In this document: positions 27,313 through 37,494 of the stretch, in pieces
Position numbering within the stretch: the first letter of the stretch is position 1
Layout of the letters: every line of letters begins with the position of its first letter
Assembly: GCA_030018355.1 (NCBI GenBank)
Contig: JASEFN010000003.1
Location: 226,497 to 290,496 of the forward strand
From: Caldisericia bacterium
Lineage (GTDB): Bacteria > Caldisericota > Caldisericia > B22-G15
DNA: 64,000 nt
Direction: 5' to 3'
The notes under the pieces: generated by a model
The model's database searches: none
What the model was told of the DNA's origin: nothing
Seen by the model: the letters and a program-made list of their open reading frames with translations, nothing else
Position numbers and translations under genes: made by a program

Positions 27313-28585
27313 AGGAGAGTTAAGGAATTTAATAAAATTATCACAAAATTTATATTTAAAACAGAACTTAATTCAGTTGATGAATATTCTTTATTATCCT
27401 GCAATTGAATTAAGAGAAATTTTGGTTAATAAATATGAAGAAAACCCTTTTTTAGAAATTGAAAATATGGATTTTGATGAATTACCAGAAGATATTGATT
27501 TTGAGGATATAGAGGATGGTAATTCAGGTGGGTTTTTAGAAAGTTTTATAAAAGAAGAAAAGAAATTTAAAGACTATCTTGAAGAACAGTTAATTTTATT
27601 TGATTTTGATGAAGTTGAAAATAAGATTGCAAAATATCTTATTTGGAATATAGATGAGAGAGGACTTTTAAAAATTAATCTAAATGAAATAGAAAAAGAT
27701 TTGAATATTAAAAAAGAAAAAATTTTAAAAGTTTTGAATATTTTAAAAAATGAACTTCATCCTCCAGGGGTTCTCGCATTTAACGAAAAGGAGAGCATTT
27801 TAATTCAATTGTTAAGAAACAAACTTATTAAGAAGAATGAAATTGATGAATGGGAAAAAGTTATTGATAAATATTTAAAAAATGAGGAGATAGAGGAAAA
27901 GTACTTTAAAAAACTTTCTAAAGTTTATATTTATCCAACTAAAATTTTTGAGAAAAGTTTAATTATGTATATTTCACCTGAACTCTACTTAGAAAAAGAG
28001 GATGGCTCTTTGAAAGTTGTGTATAATAATTCTATAATTCCAAAAGTTAAATTTAACATTAATCTTTATAATAACATGAAATCGAGAATATTTGAGTTAA
28101 CAAAAGAGGAGAGAGAGTTTTTTAAAAATAAAGTTAAAGATGCTAAAGATTTGATTTATTTAATTTCAGAAAGAGAGGAGAAAATATTAAAGGTTGCAAA
28201 TTTTTTAATTGAGAGGCAAAAAGATTTCTTTTTGAATAATGGTTATCTTGAGAGTATAACACTAAAAGAAATTGCTCGTGAATTAAAAATTTCTATATCA
28301 ACAGTTTCAAGAATTTTAAATGAAAAGTATATAGAGACTCCAAAAGGAGTTTTTCCTTTAAAATTCTTTTTAGGTAAGGAGAAATTAAAGAAGGGGGTTT
28401 TTGGAACAAAAATAAAAATGATTATTAAAGAGTTAATAGATAAAGAAAATAAAGAAAAACCTCTTTCAGATTCTGAAATTGCAAAAATTTTAAATGAAAA
28501 AGGGATTTTTATAAAAAGGAGAACTGTTGCTAAATATAGAGAAGAGTTAAAAATTCCACCTAAAAATAAAAGAAAGACAAAATGA
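27302..28585 (+). CDS. rpoN: RNA polymerase sigma-54 factor
   Basis: This 427-residue protein has region I (LKQNLIQLMNILYYPAIELRE...NPFLEIEN), an acidic region II, the core-binding domain, an HTH (LKEIARELKISISTVSRILNEKYI) and a C-terminal RpoN box (RRTVAKYRE). It directs polymerase to -24/-12 promoters, which need AAA+ activators. None of those activators is encoded in the window, and no clear -24/-12 promoter was found. It overlaps whiA by 11 bp. The placement before gap resembles Firmicutes. Confidence 0.95.
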   Translation: MKSKGELRNLIKLSQNLYLKQNLIQLMNILYYPAIELREILVNKYEENPFLEIENMDFDELPEDIDFEDIEDGNSGGFLESFIKEEKKFKDYLEEQLILFDFDEVENKIAKYLIWNIDERGLLKINLNEIEKDLNIKKEKILKVLNILKNELHPPGVLAFNEKESILIQLLRNKLIKKNEIDEWEKVIDKYLKNEEIEEKYFKKLSKVYIYPTKIFEKSLIMYISPELYLEKEDGSLKVVYNNSIIPKVKFNINLYNNMKSRIFELTKEEREFFKNKVKDAKDLIYLISEREEKILKVANFLIERQKDFFLNNGYLESITLKEIARELKISISTVSRILNEKYIETPKGVFPLKFFLGKEKLKKGVFGTKIKMIIKELIDKENKEKPLSDSEIAKILNEKGIFIKRRTVAKYREELKIPPKNKRKTK

Positions 28586-28639
28586 TTTTAAAATTAGTAA
28601 ATAATCTGATATATTTAATAAAAAGAAAGGAGGAATTAA

Positions 28640-29647
<1,008 letters not shown>

Positions 29648-29648
29648 G

Positions 29649-30833
29649 ATGAAATTAAGAACACTAAAAGATATAGATTTAAAAGGAAAAAGAGTTCTTT
29701 ATAGAGTTGATTATAATGTTCCATTAACAGATGATTTAAAAGTAAGAGATGATACAAGAATTAAAGAGACACTTCCCACAATTGAGTACATGAGAAATAA
29801 TGGCGCAATAATAATAATTCTTACACATTTAGGAAGACCAAAAGGTGAGAGAAAAAAAGAACTATCTTTAAAACCTGTTAGAGATAAATTAAGTGAATTG
29901 CTGAATTTAGATGTTAAATTAATTGATGATATTTTCAGTAATGATGCTAAAACTCAAGTTTTATCTCTTAAAGAAGGTGATATTGTTATGTTTGAAAATT
30001 TAAGATTCTATCCCGAAGAAGAGAAAAATGTTGAATCTTTTGCAGAATTATTAGCAGAATTTGGAGATATATATGTAAGTGATGCTTTTGCTGTTTCGCA
30101 TAGAGAAAATACATCGGTTTTTCTTTTACCAAGTATGTTACCTTCATATGCTGGATTTTTAATGGAAAAAGAGGTAAATACTTTATCAAAACTTATTGAA
30201 AATCCAGAAAGACCTTATGTAATTATTATTGGTGGTGCAAAAGTATCTGATAAAATTGGTGTATTAAAAAATCTTGTTAATAAAGTTAATTCGATTTTAA
30301 TTGGTGGTGGTTCAGCATTTACATTTCTTAAAGCAGAAGGATATAATATTGGATCTTCTATTTATGAAAGAGATATGGAAAATGTTGCAAAAGATATAAT
30401 TGAACTTGCTTCTAAGAAAAATGTAAAATTTTTACTTCCTGTAGACATTCATGCAACTGAAGAATTAAAAGAGGGAAGAGATCATATGATTGTTCCAATT
30501 GAAAAAATTCCATATGATTGGTATGGAGTAGATATTGGTCCTAAAACTATTGAAATTTTTAAAGAAGAGATAAAAAATGCAAAGACTATTTTTTGGAGTG
30601 GTCCTCTTGGAGTTTATGAAATGGAATTATATTCTACTGGAACAAAAGAGATTGCAAAAGCTGTCAGCGAAACAGAAGGAATCAAAGTTGTTGGTGGTGG
30701 TGATACTATTTCAGCGTTAAATAAATTTGGTTTATTGGATAAAATGACTCATGTTTCAACTGGAGGTGGTGCTCTTCTTGAATTTTTAGAGGGAAAAATA
30801 TTGCCAGGAATAAAAGTTTTAATGGAGGAGTAA
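29649..30833 (+). CDS. pgk: Phosphoglycerate kinase
   Basis: This 394-residue protein has RVDYNVPL, ILTHLGRPKGE, FENLRFYPEEE and the C-terminal VVGGGDTISAL. It transfers phosphate from 1,3-bisphosphoglycerate to ADP. ATG 29649 is chosen because family homology begins there (MKLRTLKDIDLKGKRVL) and a GGGGG lies just upstream; an in-frame start at 29607 would run back into gap. It ends 3 bp before trxB. Confidence 0.98.
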   Translation: MKLRTLKDIDLKGKRVLYRVDYNVPLTDDLKVRDDTRIKETLPTIEYMRNNGAIIIILTHLGRPKGERKKELSLKPVRDKLSELLNLDVKLIDDIFSNDAKTQVLSLKEGDIVMFENLRFYPEEEKNVESFAELLAEFGDIYVSDAFAVSHRENTSVFLLPSMLPSYAGFLMEKEVNTLSKLIENPERPYVIIIGGAKVSDKIGVLKNLVNKVNSILIGGGSAFTFLKAEGYNIGSSIYERDMENVAKDIIELASKKNVKFLLPVDIHATEELKEGRDHMIVPIEKIPYDWYGVDIGPKTIEIFKEEIKNAKTIFWSGPLGVYEMELYSTGTKEIAKAVSETEGIKVVGGGDTISALNKFGLLDKMTHVSTGGGALLEFLEGKILPGIKVLMEE

Positions 30834-30836
30834 TTT

Positions 30837-31742
30837 ATGTATGATTTAATAATAATAGGTGGAGGACCAGCAGGTCTTACTGCTTCAATCTATGCAAAGA
30901 GATTTGGTTTAGAAACTTTACTTATTGAAAAACTTGGAACTGGTGGTCAAGTGCCACTAACAGATTTAATTGAAAATTATCCAGGTTTTCCTCAAGGTAT
31001 TTCTGGTGTTGAACTTGCAACAAATATTACTGAACAAGCAAAAAAATTTAATGTTGAAATAATAAATGATGAAGTTGTTAATGTTGAATTTAATGAAATA
31101 AAAAAGGTAAAAACAACTTTTGATGTTTACGAATCAAGAGGAGTTATTATAGCAACTGGAGCATCTCCAAAAAAACTTAATATTCCAGGAGAAAAAGAGT
31201 TTACTGGAAGAGGTGTATCTTATTGTGCAGTTTGTGATGCTTATTTTTATAAAAATAGAGATGTTGTAGTAGTTGGTGGTGGAGATTCAGCATTAACTGA
31301 GGCTCTTTATCTTACAACATTTGTAAATAAACTTTATCTTGTTCATAGAAGAGATAAATTTCGTGCTGCCCAATATTTACAGGAGAAGGTCTTTAATAAT
31401 AAAAAAATAGAAATTATTCTTAATTCAGAATTAAAAGAGATTAAAGGCTATAAGAGAGTTGAGAAAGTTTTGATTTATAATAAAGAAAAGGGTGAAAATA
31501 TTGAATTAAATGTGAGTGGGGTTTTTATTTATATAGGTTTAACCCCTAATACTGAATTGTTTAGAAATAAAATAAATCTTGATGAAAATGGTTTTATTAT
31601 TACTGATGAGGATATGAGAACAAATATAAGATTTGTTTATGCTGCTGGAGATGTTAGAAGAAAAAGTCTAAGACAGATTATAACAGCATGTAGTGATGGA
31701 GCAATAGCAGCAAATACATTTTGTATAGACTCTTGTGATTAA
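30837..31742 (+). CDS. trxB: Thioredoxin reductase
   Basis: The 301-residue protein has the FAD motif IIGGGPAGLTASIYAKR, the redox pair in YCAVCDAYF, the NAD(P) motif VVVGGGDSALTEAL and the C-terminal YAAGDVR. It transfers electrons from NAD(P)H to thioredoxin. A GGAGG lies at the end of pgk. No thioredoxin gene is next to it. It is immediately followed by ftsE with no gap. Confidence 0.96.
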   Translation: MYDLIIIGGGPAGLTASIYAKRFGLETLLIEKLGTGGQVPLTDLIENYPGFPQGISGVELATNITEQAKKFNVEIINDEVVNVEFNEIKKVKTTFDVYESRGVIIATGASPKKLNIPGEKEFTGRGVSYCAVCDAYFYKNRDVVVVGGGDSALTEALYLTTFVNKLYLVHRRDKFRAAQYLQEKVFNNKKIEIILNSELKEIKGYKRVEKVLIYNKEKGENIELNVSGVFIYIGLTPNTELFRNKINLDENGFIITDEDMRTNIRFVYAAGDVRRKSLRQIITACSDGAIAANTFCIDSCD

Positions 31743-32408
31743 ATGTTAAAATTTGTTGGAGTTTACAAATTTTATGGAGAAAAAGAGGCTTTATCAAATA
31801 TTAGTTTTGAGATAGAAAAGGGTGAGTTTGTATTTATTGCTGGTCCAACTGGTGCTGGTAAGACGACATTACTTAAACTTGTAAGAAAAGAGATTGAGCC
31901 AACAAGAGGTGAGATATTTTTTAAAAATAAATCATTAAAAAATATAAAAAATGTTTATGAATTAAGAAGAGAAATTGGAACGGTTTTTCAAGATTATAAA
32001 CTTTTTCCAAAAAAAACAGTTTATGAAAATGTATCTTTTCCACTTGAAATTCTTGGTATACCAAATAGTGTAATAAGGAAAAAAGTTTATGAGGTTTTAA
32101 AAGAGGTTAATTTACTTGATAAAAGAAATCAATTTCCACATACTCTTTCAGGGGGTGAAAAACAAAGAGTTGCTATTGCAAGAGCAATTGTAAATGAACC
32201 AGATCTTCTTATTGCAGATGAACCAACTGGAAATCTTGATTGGAAAACTTCATTTTCAATAGTTGATCTTTTTGTTGAAATTAATTTAAAAGGTACAACA
32301 ATTATTATGTCAACCCACAATGAAGAGATAATAAAAAGATATAATAAAAGAGTTATATATTTAAGAGATGGTAAAAAGGTTCATGAAAAGTATCCTCATA
32401 TTTATTAG
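31743..32408 (+). CDS. ftsE: Cell division ATP-binding protein FtsE
   Basis: The 221-residue ABC protein has Walker A AGPTGAGKTTLL, signature LSGGEKQRVAIARA and Walker B DLLIADEPTGNLD. FtsE pairs with FtsX at the division site to control peptidoglycan hydrolases. The start follows trxB directly and the end overlaps ftsX by 26 bp, as expected for the conserved pair. Confidence 0.95.
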   Translation: MLKFVGVYKFYGEKEALSNISFEIEKGEFVFIAGPTGAGKTTLLKLVRKEIEPTRGEIFFKNKSLKNIKNVYELRREIGTVFQDYKLFPKKTVYENVSFPLEILGIPNSVIRKKVYEVLKEVNLLDKRNQFPHTLSGGEKQRVAIARAIVNEPDLLIADEPTGNLDWKTSFSIVDLFVEINLKGTTIIMSTHNEEIIKRYNKRVIYLRDGKKVHEKYPHIY

Positions 32409-33282
32409 AGAATTAAAAGAAGCCTTAATAAATATAAGGAGATCAATTTTCTTAACACTTATTTATTTTATTGCTATTGTAGTTTCTCTTTACTCAATTG
32501 GAATGATCTTTTTCTTTCTTGATTATTCAAATGGTATTAAAAAGGGTGTTGAGAGTAAAATTGAAATATCGTTTTATTTAAAAAGAGATACAACTCAAGA
32601 AAGAATAAATGAAATTGAAAATGAAATTAAAATATTAAAAGGCGTTGAAAGTGTTAGATACATTTCTCCAGATATGGCTCTTGAAAATTTAATTAAAGAA
32701 TATCCTGAATATGAAAATATTTTAAAAGATCTTAATAAAAATCCATTACCTCCTACTTTTTTTGTTAAGCCTGATTCTGTGTATTCTGTTAAAAACATAA
32801 TTGATGCAATTTCAAAAATTCCTGAAATACAAGAATTTTTTTATTCAAAAGATTTAGTTGATAAAATATTATTTTCAATAAAAACTTTTTCTTTTTTAAG
32901 TATAGTCCTCTTTGCAATCTTTATTGGAATATTTATTTTCTTTTTATCATCAACAATCTCCCTTTCACTTTATGCAAGAAGAGAAGATATTGAGATTATG
33001 AGGTTAATTGGAACACAACCTTCATATATTAAAATGCCTTTTTATTACGAGGGAATAATTTTAAGTATTTTTGGAAGTATTATATCTTCTATTTTATTAA
33101 ACAAATCTTATATTGAATTAAATAGACTCTTAAATCTTATTCTTCCATTTTTTGAAGTTGAAAGTTTTGTCAATAAATATGGGATTTTGCCATATATTTA
33201 TTTGAATATATTAAGTATAATAATATCAATAATAGTTTCTTATTTTGTATTAAGAAGATATCTTAAGGAGATATATACATGA
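32383..33282 (+). CDS. ftsX: Cell division protein FtsX
   Basis: This ~299-residue protein has one N-terminal membrane helix, an extracytoplasmic domain (about residues 45-155, including SVRYISPDMAL) and three later helices with the conserved LYARREDIEIMRLIGT before the third. It couples FtsE ATP hydrolysis to activation of a murein hydrolase. ATG 32383 is preferred; ATG 32368 also lies in frame. The next gene is the likely hydrolase partner. Confidence 0.93.
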   Translation: MKSILIFIRELKEALINIRRSIFLTLIYFIAIVVSLYSIGMIFFFLDYSNGIKKGVESKIEISFYLKRDTTQERINEIENEIKILKGVESVRYISPDMALENLIKEYPEYENILKDLNKNPLPPTFFVKPDSVYSVKNIIDAISKIPEIQEFFYSKDLVDKILFSIKTFSFLSIVLFAIFIGIFIFFLSSTISLSLYARREDIEIMRLIGTQPSYIKMPFYYEGIILSIFGSIISSILLNKSYIELNRLLNLILPFFEVESFVNKYGILPYIYLNILSIIISIIVSYFVLRRYLKEIYT

Positions 33283-34409
33283 AAAAATTAATTCTTATTT
33301 TACTTTTAATTTTTTTACTCTTATCTCCATCTTTAATAAAGGCAGATGACGATTTAGAAAAAGAGAAGAAAATATTAAACAATTTAAAATCAACGCTTGA
33401 GTTATTTCAAAAAAAATTAAATGAAACAGTTTCTTATAAAAAAACAATTTTGGGTGAAATTGATGAAATTGAATCAAGGATAAAAGAAGTTAGTTTAAAA
33501 ATAGCAAATTTAGAAAAAAATATAAATGATACAAAAAATAAAATTGAAATTTTAGAAAATAATATTCTTTTAACACAAATTGAAATTAATAAAGATAAAG
33601 AAATAATTGGTGATAAACTATTCTTAATTTATAAAATAAAAAATGAACTTCCAATTGATATTTATTTCTCTTCAAAAACAATAGGAGAACTTTTTACAAG
33701 AATTAATTTTTTAAATATTCTTATTAGATCAAATAGAGAATCTTTAGAAGAACTAAGAAAAAAGGAAGAGGCATTAAGAAAAGAAAAAGAGAATTTAGAA
33801 AAAGAAAAGAAGAATTTAGAATCTTTTTTAAAAGAAAATGAAATTTTAAAAAACTCCTTAACTCAAGAAGAGAAAAAGAGAGATGTTTTACTTAAAACTC
33901 TTTTAACAAAAGAAGAGGAATATAAAAAAGAGATAGAGATATATAAAAAGAAAATAGAGGAACAGGAAGAAAAAATTCAGGAAATAATAAGAAGAGCAGA
34001 ACTTGCAAAAAGGTTGCCTGAAGTTGGAAATATAATTTGGCCTGTAAAAGGTTCAATTGTATCTCCTTTTGGAATGAGGATACATCCTATATATAAAGTT
34101 TGGGCATTTCATTCTGGAGTTGACATTGATGCTTCTACTGGAACACCAATTAAAGCGGTCGCTGATGGAATCGTAATTTATGCTGGATGGCTTGGCTCTT
34201 ATGGTATTGTTGTATTTATAAAACATGGAGGAAATATCACAACAGTTTATGCTCATATGCAATATTTTACTGTTGAATTAAATCAATATATTAAACAAGG
34301 AGATATAATTGGATATGTTGATAATACTGGGTTATCAACTGGTCCACATCTTCATTTTGAAATAAGAATAGATGGGAAACCAGTTGATCCTCAAAAATGG
34401 CTACCATAA
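33279..34409 (+). CDS. EnvC-like murein hydrolase activator / M23 peptidase
   Basis: This is a 376-residue exported protein. It has a signal peptide (LILILLLIFLLLS) and a long charged coiled coil at about residues 25-245. A C-terminal M23 (LytM) domain carries the Zn ligands in FHSGVDIDAST and HLHFEIR. All four canonical M23 positions appear present, so it may be a true endopeptidase rather than only an activator. Coupling to ftsX (ATGA overlap) supports an FtsEX-controlled wall hydrolase for cell separation. Confidence 0.92.
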   Translation: MKKLILILLLIFLLLSPSLIKADDDLEKEKKILNNLKSTLELFQKKLNETVSYKKTILGEIDEIESRIKEVSLKIANLEKNINDTKNKIEILENNILLTQIEINKDKEIIGDKLFLIYKIKNELPIDIYFSSKTIGELFTRINFLNILIRSNRESLEELRKKEEALRKEKENLEKEKKNLESFLKENEILKNSLTQEEKKRDVLLKTLLTKEEEYKKEIEIYKKKIEEQEEKIQEIIRRAELAKRLPEVGNIIWPVKGSIVSPFGMRIHPIYKVWAFHSGVDIDASTGTPIKAVADGIVIYAGWLGSYGIVVFIKHGGNITTVYAHMQYFTVELNQYIKQGDIIGYVDNTGLSTGPHLHFEIRIDGKPVDPQKWLP

Positions 34410-34422
34410 AAAGAGGTGAATT

Positions 34423-35556
34423 ATGAGAAAAATTTACTTTATTTTTTTAATTTTGATTGTTTTATCTTTTATATTTGGCTTCTCTTTATCTTATTTAATT
34501 TTTAATAAACCAATAATTCCTATAGCAACAAATAAATTCGAACTATTAAATGAAGTTAGTGATCTTATTGTAAAAAATTATGTTGATGAAAAAAATGAGA
34601 TTGATTTATGTAAAGGACTTGTCTCTTCATTAAATGATCCATATTCAAACTTTTTCACACCAGAGGAGTATTCAAAATTTAAAGAAGATATTTCTGGTGA
34701 ATATGTTGGAATAGGAGTTTTAATTGGAATGAGAGACAATAAAATAAAAATTCTCCAAGTTTTTAAAAATTCTCCTGCTTTTGAGGCAGGCCTTCCAGTT
34801 GGTTCTTACATAATTGAAGTTGACGGAGTAAAAACTGAAAATTTGTCGCTTGATGAAGTTGCAAATATGGTCAGAGGAAAAGAGGGTACATTTGTGAATA
34901 TTAAAGTTGAAAAAAATAGCGAAATTTTATCATTTAAAATACAAAGAAGAAAAATAGTTGCAGAAACAGTTAGTTATAAAATTATAGAAAATAATATCGG
35001 ATATTTGAAAATTTTAACATTTACAGATAGCACTCCTAATGAAGTTGTAGACGCTCTAACAGAATTTAATAAAGAAAATATAAAAGGACTAATATTAGAT
35101 TTAAGGGATAACCCTGGAGGATTACTTTCTTCTCTTAAAAAAGTTGCTGACTATTTACTTCCAGAAGGAACTCTTTTTTATATAGAAAAAAAGGGTGAAA
35201 AAATAGAAGTCAAAACTTATGGTAAAGGTCTTAATTTTCCTTTGGTTGTTTTGGTTAATGAAAATAGCGCCTCTGCAAGCGAAATTCTTGCTGGAGCAAT
35301 TAAAGATAGAAATTTAGGAACTTTAATAGGAACAAAAACATATGGGAAGGGATTAATCCAAACTATTTATAATTTAAAAGGAGGATATGGTTTAGAATTA
35401 ACAACTGAAAGATATTTAACTCCCAGTTTATATGCCCTTAATGGAAAAGGAATTGAACCAGATATTGTTATAGAATTTGAAGAAAATAAAGAAGATCCTT
35501 TTATGGATTCTCAAATGGTTAAAGCAATCGAATATTTAAAGAAGTTAATTAAATAA
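34423..35556 (+). CDS. ctpA: S41 family C-terminal processing peptidase
   Basis: The 377-residue protein has an N-terminal membrane anchor, a PDZ domain (about residues 90-175, YVGIGVLIG, FEAGLPVGSYI) and the tail-protease domain with the catalytic Ser in ENSASASEIL and Lys in GTKTYGKGLIQT. It cleaves proteins from their C-termini outside the membrane. Position just after the M23 gene suggests it may process wall enzymes, as in Firmicutes ctpA neighbourhoods. GAGGTG precedes the ATG. Confidence 0.94.
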   Translation: MRKIYFIFLILIVLSFIFGFSLSYLIFNKPIIPIATNKFELLNEVSDLIVKNYVDEKNEIDLCKGLVSSLNDPYSNFFTPEEYSKFKEDISGEYVGIGVLIGMRDNKIKILQVFKNSPAFEAGLPVGSYIIEVDGVKTENLSLDEVANMVRGKEGTFVNIKVEKNSEILSFKIQRRKIVAETVSYKIIENNIGYLKILTFTDSTPNEVVDALTEFNKENIKGLILDLRDNPGGLLSSLKKVADYLLPEGTLFYIEKKGEKIEVKTYGKGLNFPLVVLVNENSASASEILAGAIKDRNLGTLIGTKTYGKGLIQTIYNLKGGYGLELTTERYLTPSLYALNGKGIEPDIVIEFEENKEDPFMDSQMVKAIEYLKKLIK

Positions 35557-35560
35557 GAGA

Positions 35561-35566
35561 TATAAT
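35561..35566 (+). promoter_or_regulatory. Putative -10 box for a leaderless gmk transcript
   Basis: TATAAT lies 6 nt before the gmk ATG and there is no SD. A start point at about the A of the ATG would give a leaderless mRNA. No good -35 at 16-18 nt was found. Confidence 0.45.
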
Positions 35567-35572
35567 TTAATT

Positions 35573-36145
35573 ATGCTTATTGTAATTTCTGGACCATCTG
35601 GCTCTGGAAAGGGAACAATAATAAAAGAGGTTTTAAAGATAAGACCTGAATTAGTTTATTCAGTATCTTACACAACAAGACCAAAAAGAGAAGGAGAAGT
35701 TCATGGGAAAGATTACTATTTTATAAGTACAAGTGAATTTGAAGATTTAATAAAGAAAAATTTTTTTCTTGAATGGGCAAAAGTTTATAATTTCTATTAT
35801 GGTACAAGCAAAGAATTTGTAATGGAAAATTTAAGAAAAAATAAAGATGTAATACTCGAAATAGAGATTCAAGGTGCAAGAAAAATAAGAGAAATTTTTG
35901 ACAAACAAAATGCAGTTTTTATATTTATTGCTCCACCTGATTTTGAAGAACTTAAGAGAAGAATTCTCGAACGAAAAAGAGGAGAAACAGAAGATGAGAT
36001 AAAAGAACGACTTAACTTTGCTGTTCAAGAACTTGAGGAAAGTAAAAAATATGATTATATTATTATTAATGACTCAGTAGAAAAAGCAGTTAAAGAAGTT
36101 ATAGATATTATTGAAAAAGAAAGGAGGAAGTTTTATGGCGTTTAA
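35573..36145 (+). CDS. gmk: Guanylate kinase
   Basis: The 190-residue protein has the P-loop SGPSGSGKGTI, the GMP-binding SYTTRPKREGEVHGKDYYF and EIEIQGARKI. It phosphorylates GMP to GDP. There is no SD, only a TATAAT box ending 6 nt upstream. The 3' end overlaps rpoZ; the gmk-rpoZ-coaBC order is common in bacteria. Confidence 0.97.
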   Translation: MLIVISGPSGSGKGTIIKEVLKIRPELVYSVSYTTRPKREGEVHGKDYYFISTSEFEDLIKKNFFLEWAKVYNFYYGTSKEFVMENLRKNKDVILEIEIQGARKIREIFDKQNAVFIFIAPPDFEELKRRILERKRGETEDEIKERLNFAVQELEESKKYDYIIINDSVEKAVKEVIDIIEKERRKFYGV

Positions 36146-36320
36146 TTTTGATAGAGCAATTAAAAGAACAAAAGGAAATAAATATATTTTTACAATTGGA
36201 GTAATTAAGAGAGCAAAAGAACTATTTTCATTATATCCCTCACCTCAAAAATCTCCAGCCTCTTTTATTGATTTAGCAGCAAAAGATATAGAGGAAGAAA
36301 GAGTTGAGGTTATTAAATAA
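36135..36320 (+). CDS. rpoZ: RNA polymerase omega subunit
   Basis: This 61-residue protein has the omega pattern: DRAIKR near the start, a central helix (FTIGVIKRAKEL) and PASFIDLAAKDIEEERVEVI at the end. It helps assemble and stabilise RNA polymerase. ATG 36135 is chosen because GGAGG lies 7 nt upstream. The gene overlaps gmk by 11 bp and coaBC by 17 bp. Confidence 0.85.
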   Translation: MAFNFDRAIKRTKGNKYIFTIGVIKRAKELFSLYPSPQKSPASFIDLAAKDIEEERVEVIK

Positions 36321-37494
36321 TAAAAAAGTTTTAATAGGAATTACAGGTGGTATTGCTGCTTATAAAGTTCCAAATCTTATCAGAGATTTAATAAAATTAA
36401 ATTGTGAAGTAAAAGTAATTCTAAGTGAAAGTGCATTAAATTTTTTAACTCCTTACACTTTAAAAATTTTAACTAAAAACGATGTTTTAATTGATCAATT
36501 TGAAACATATGATAAAGGAAAAATTATTCACACATCACTTGCAAATTGGCCAGATTTATATGTAATTGTTCCTGCAACTGCAAATACAATTGCAAAAATT
36601 AGAAATGGTATAGCAGATAATCTTATAACCCTCTTTCCACTTTCCTCAACAACCAAAATTCTAATTGTTCCATCAATGCATACAAATATGTATGAAAATA
36701 AGATAACTCAGGAAAATCTAAGTGTTTTAAAAGAGAGAGGTTTTTTTATTTTAGAACCAGAAATTGGTGTTCTTGCTGGGGGTGATATTGGGAAAGGAAG
36801 ATTACCTGAAAATGAAAGAATTTTGTTTGAAATAATTTATTTACTTTATAAAAAACCTCTTAAAAATAAAAAGGTATTAATTACTGCAGGACCAACAAGA
36901 GAATTTATAGATAAAGTAAGATTTATTTCAAATCCTTCAAGTGGGAAAATGGGTTTTGAACTTGCAATTGAGAGCGTATTAAGAGGTGGAGATACAACTT
37001 TAATTTCTGGACCTGTTAATTTATTACCACCCCCAAGATTAAATTATATAGGTGTAAATTCTGCCTATGAGATGTTTAATGAAGTTTCTAAATATTTTGA
37101 TAAGATAGATTATTTAATTATGTCATCTGCTGTTTGTGACTTTAAGCCTAAGGAAACTTATAAAGAAAAAATAAAAAAAGAAAATTTTTCTTATAATCTT
37201 CAACTTGAAGAAACAATTGATATCTTAAAAGAAGTTGGAAAAAGAAAAAAGCATCAAAAATTAATTGGATTTGCTCTTGAAACAGAAAATATTTTTGAGA
37301 ATGCAAAAAAGAAACTTATTGAAAAAAATCTTGATATGATTGTAATAAATACAATATCAGAAGAGAGTGGTTTTGAGGTTGAAACAAATAAAATATCAAT
37401 AATGAAAAAAGATGATAATAAAATATATTCTTTTCCTGTTTTACCAAAAAGTGAGGTTGCAAAAATAATTTTTGACTTTATGGAGGAGTTATGA
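36304..37494 (+). CDS. coaBC: Bifunctional phosphopantothenoylcysteine decarboxylase / phosphopantothenate-cysteine ligase
   Basis: The 396-residue protein has the FMN-binding CoaC half (ITGGIAAYKV, active-site His in HTSLANWPD, PATANT) and the CoaB half from about residue 185 (VLITAGPTREFIDKVRFISNPSSGKMG). It makes 4'-phosphopantetheine for CoA. Two motifs deviate from E. coli Dfp: PxMN reads PSMH, and the clamp ACGD reads AGGD. From memory, actinobacterial CoaBC shows similar changes. Translation starts at TTG 36304 inside rpoZ, after GAGGAA. The stop overlaps asnS (ATGA). Confidence 0.92.
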   Translation: MRLLNNKKVLIGITGGIAAYKVPNLIRDLIKLNCEVKVILSESALNFLTPYTLKILTKNDVLIDQFETYDKGKIIHTSLANWPDLYVIVPATANTIAKIRNGIADNLITLFPLSSTTKILIVPSMHTNMYENKITQENLSVLKERGFFILEPEIGVLAGGDIGKGRLPENERILFEIIYLLYKKPLKNKKVLITAGPTREFIDKVRFISNPSSGKMGFELAIESVLRGGDTTLISGPVNLLPPPRLNYIGVNSAYEMFNEVSKYFDKIDYLIMSSAVCDFKPKETYKEKIKKENFSYNLQLEETIDILKEVGKRKKHQKLIGFALETENIFENAKKKLIEKNLDMIVINTISEESGFEVETNKISIMKKDDNKIYSFPVLPKSEVAKIIFDFMEEL

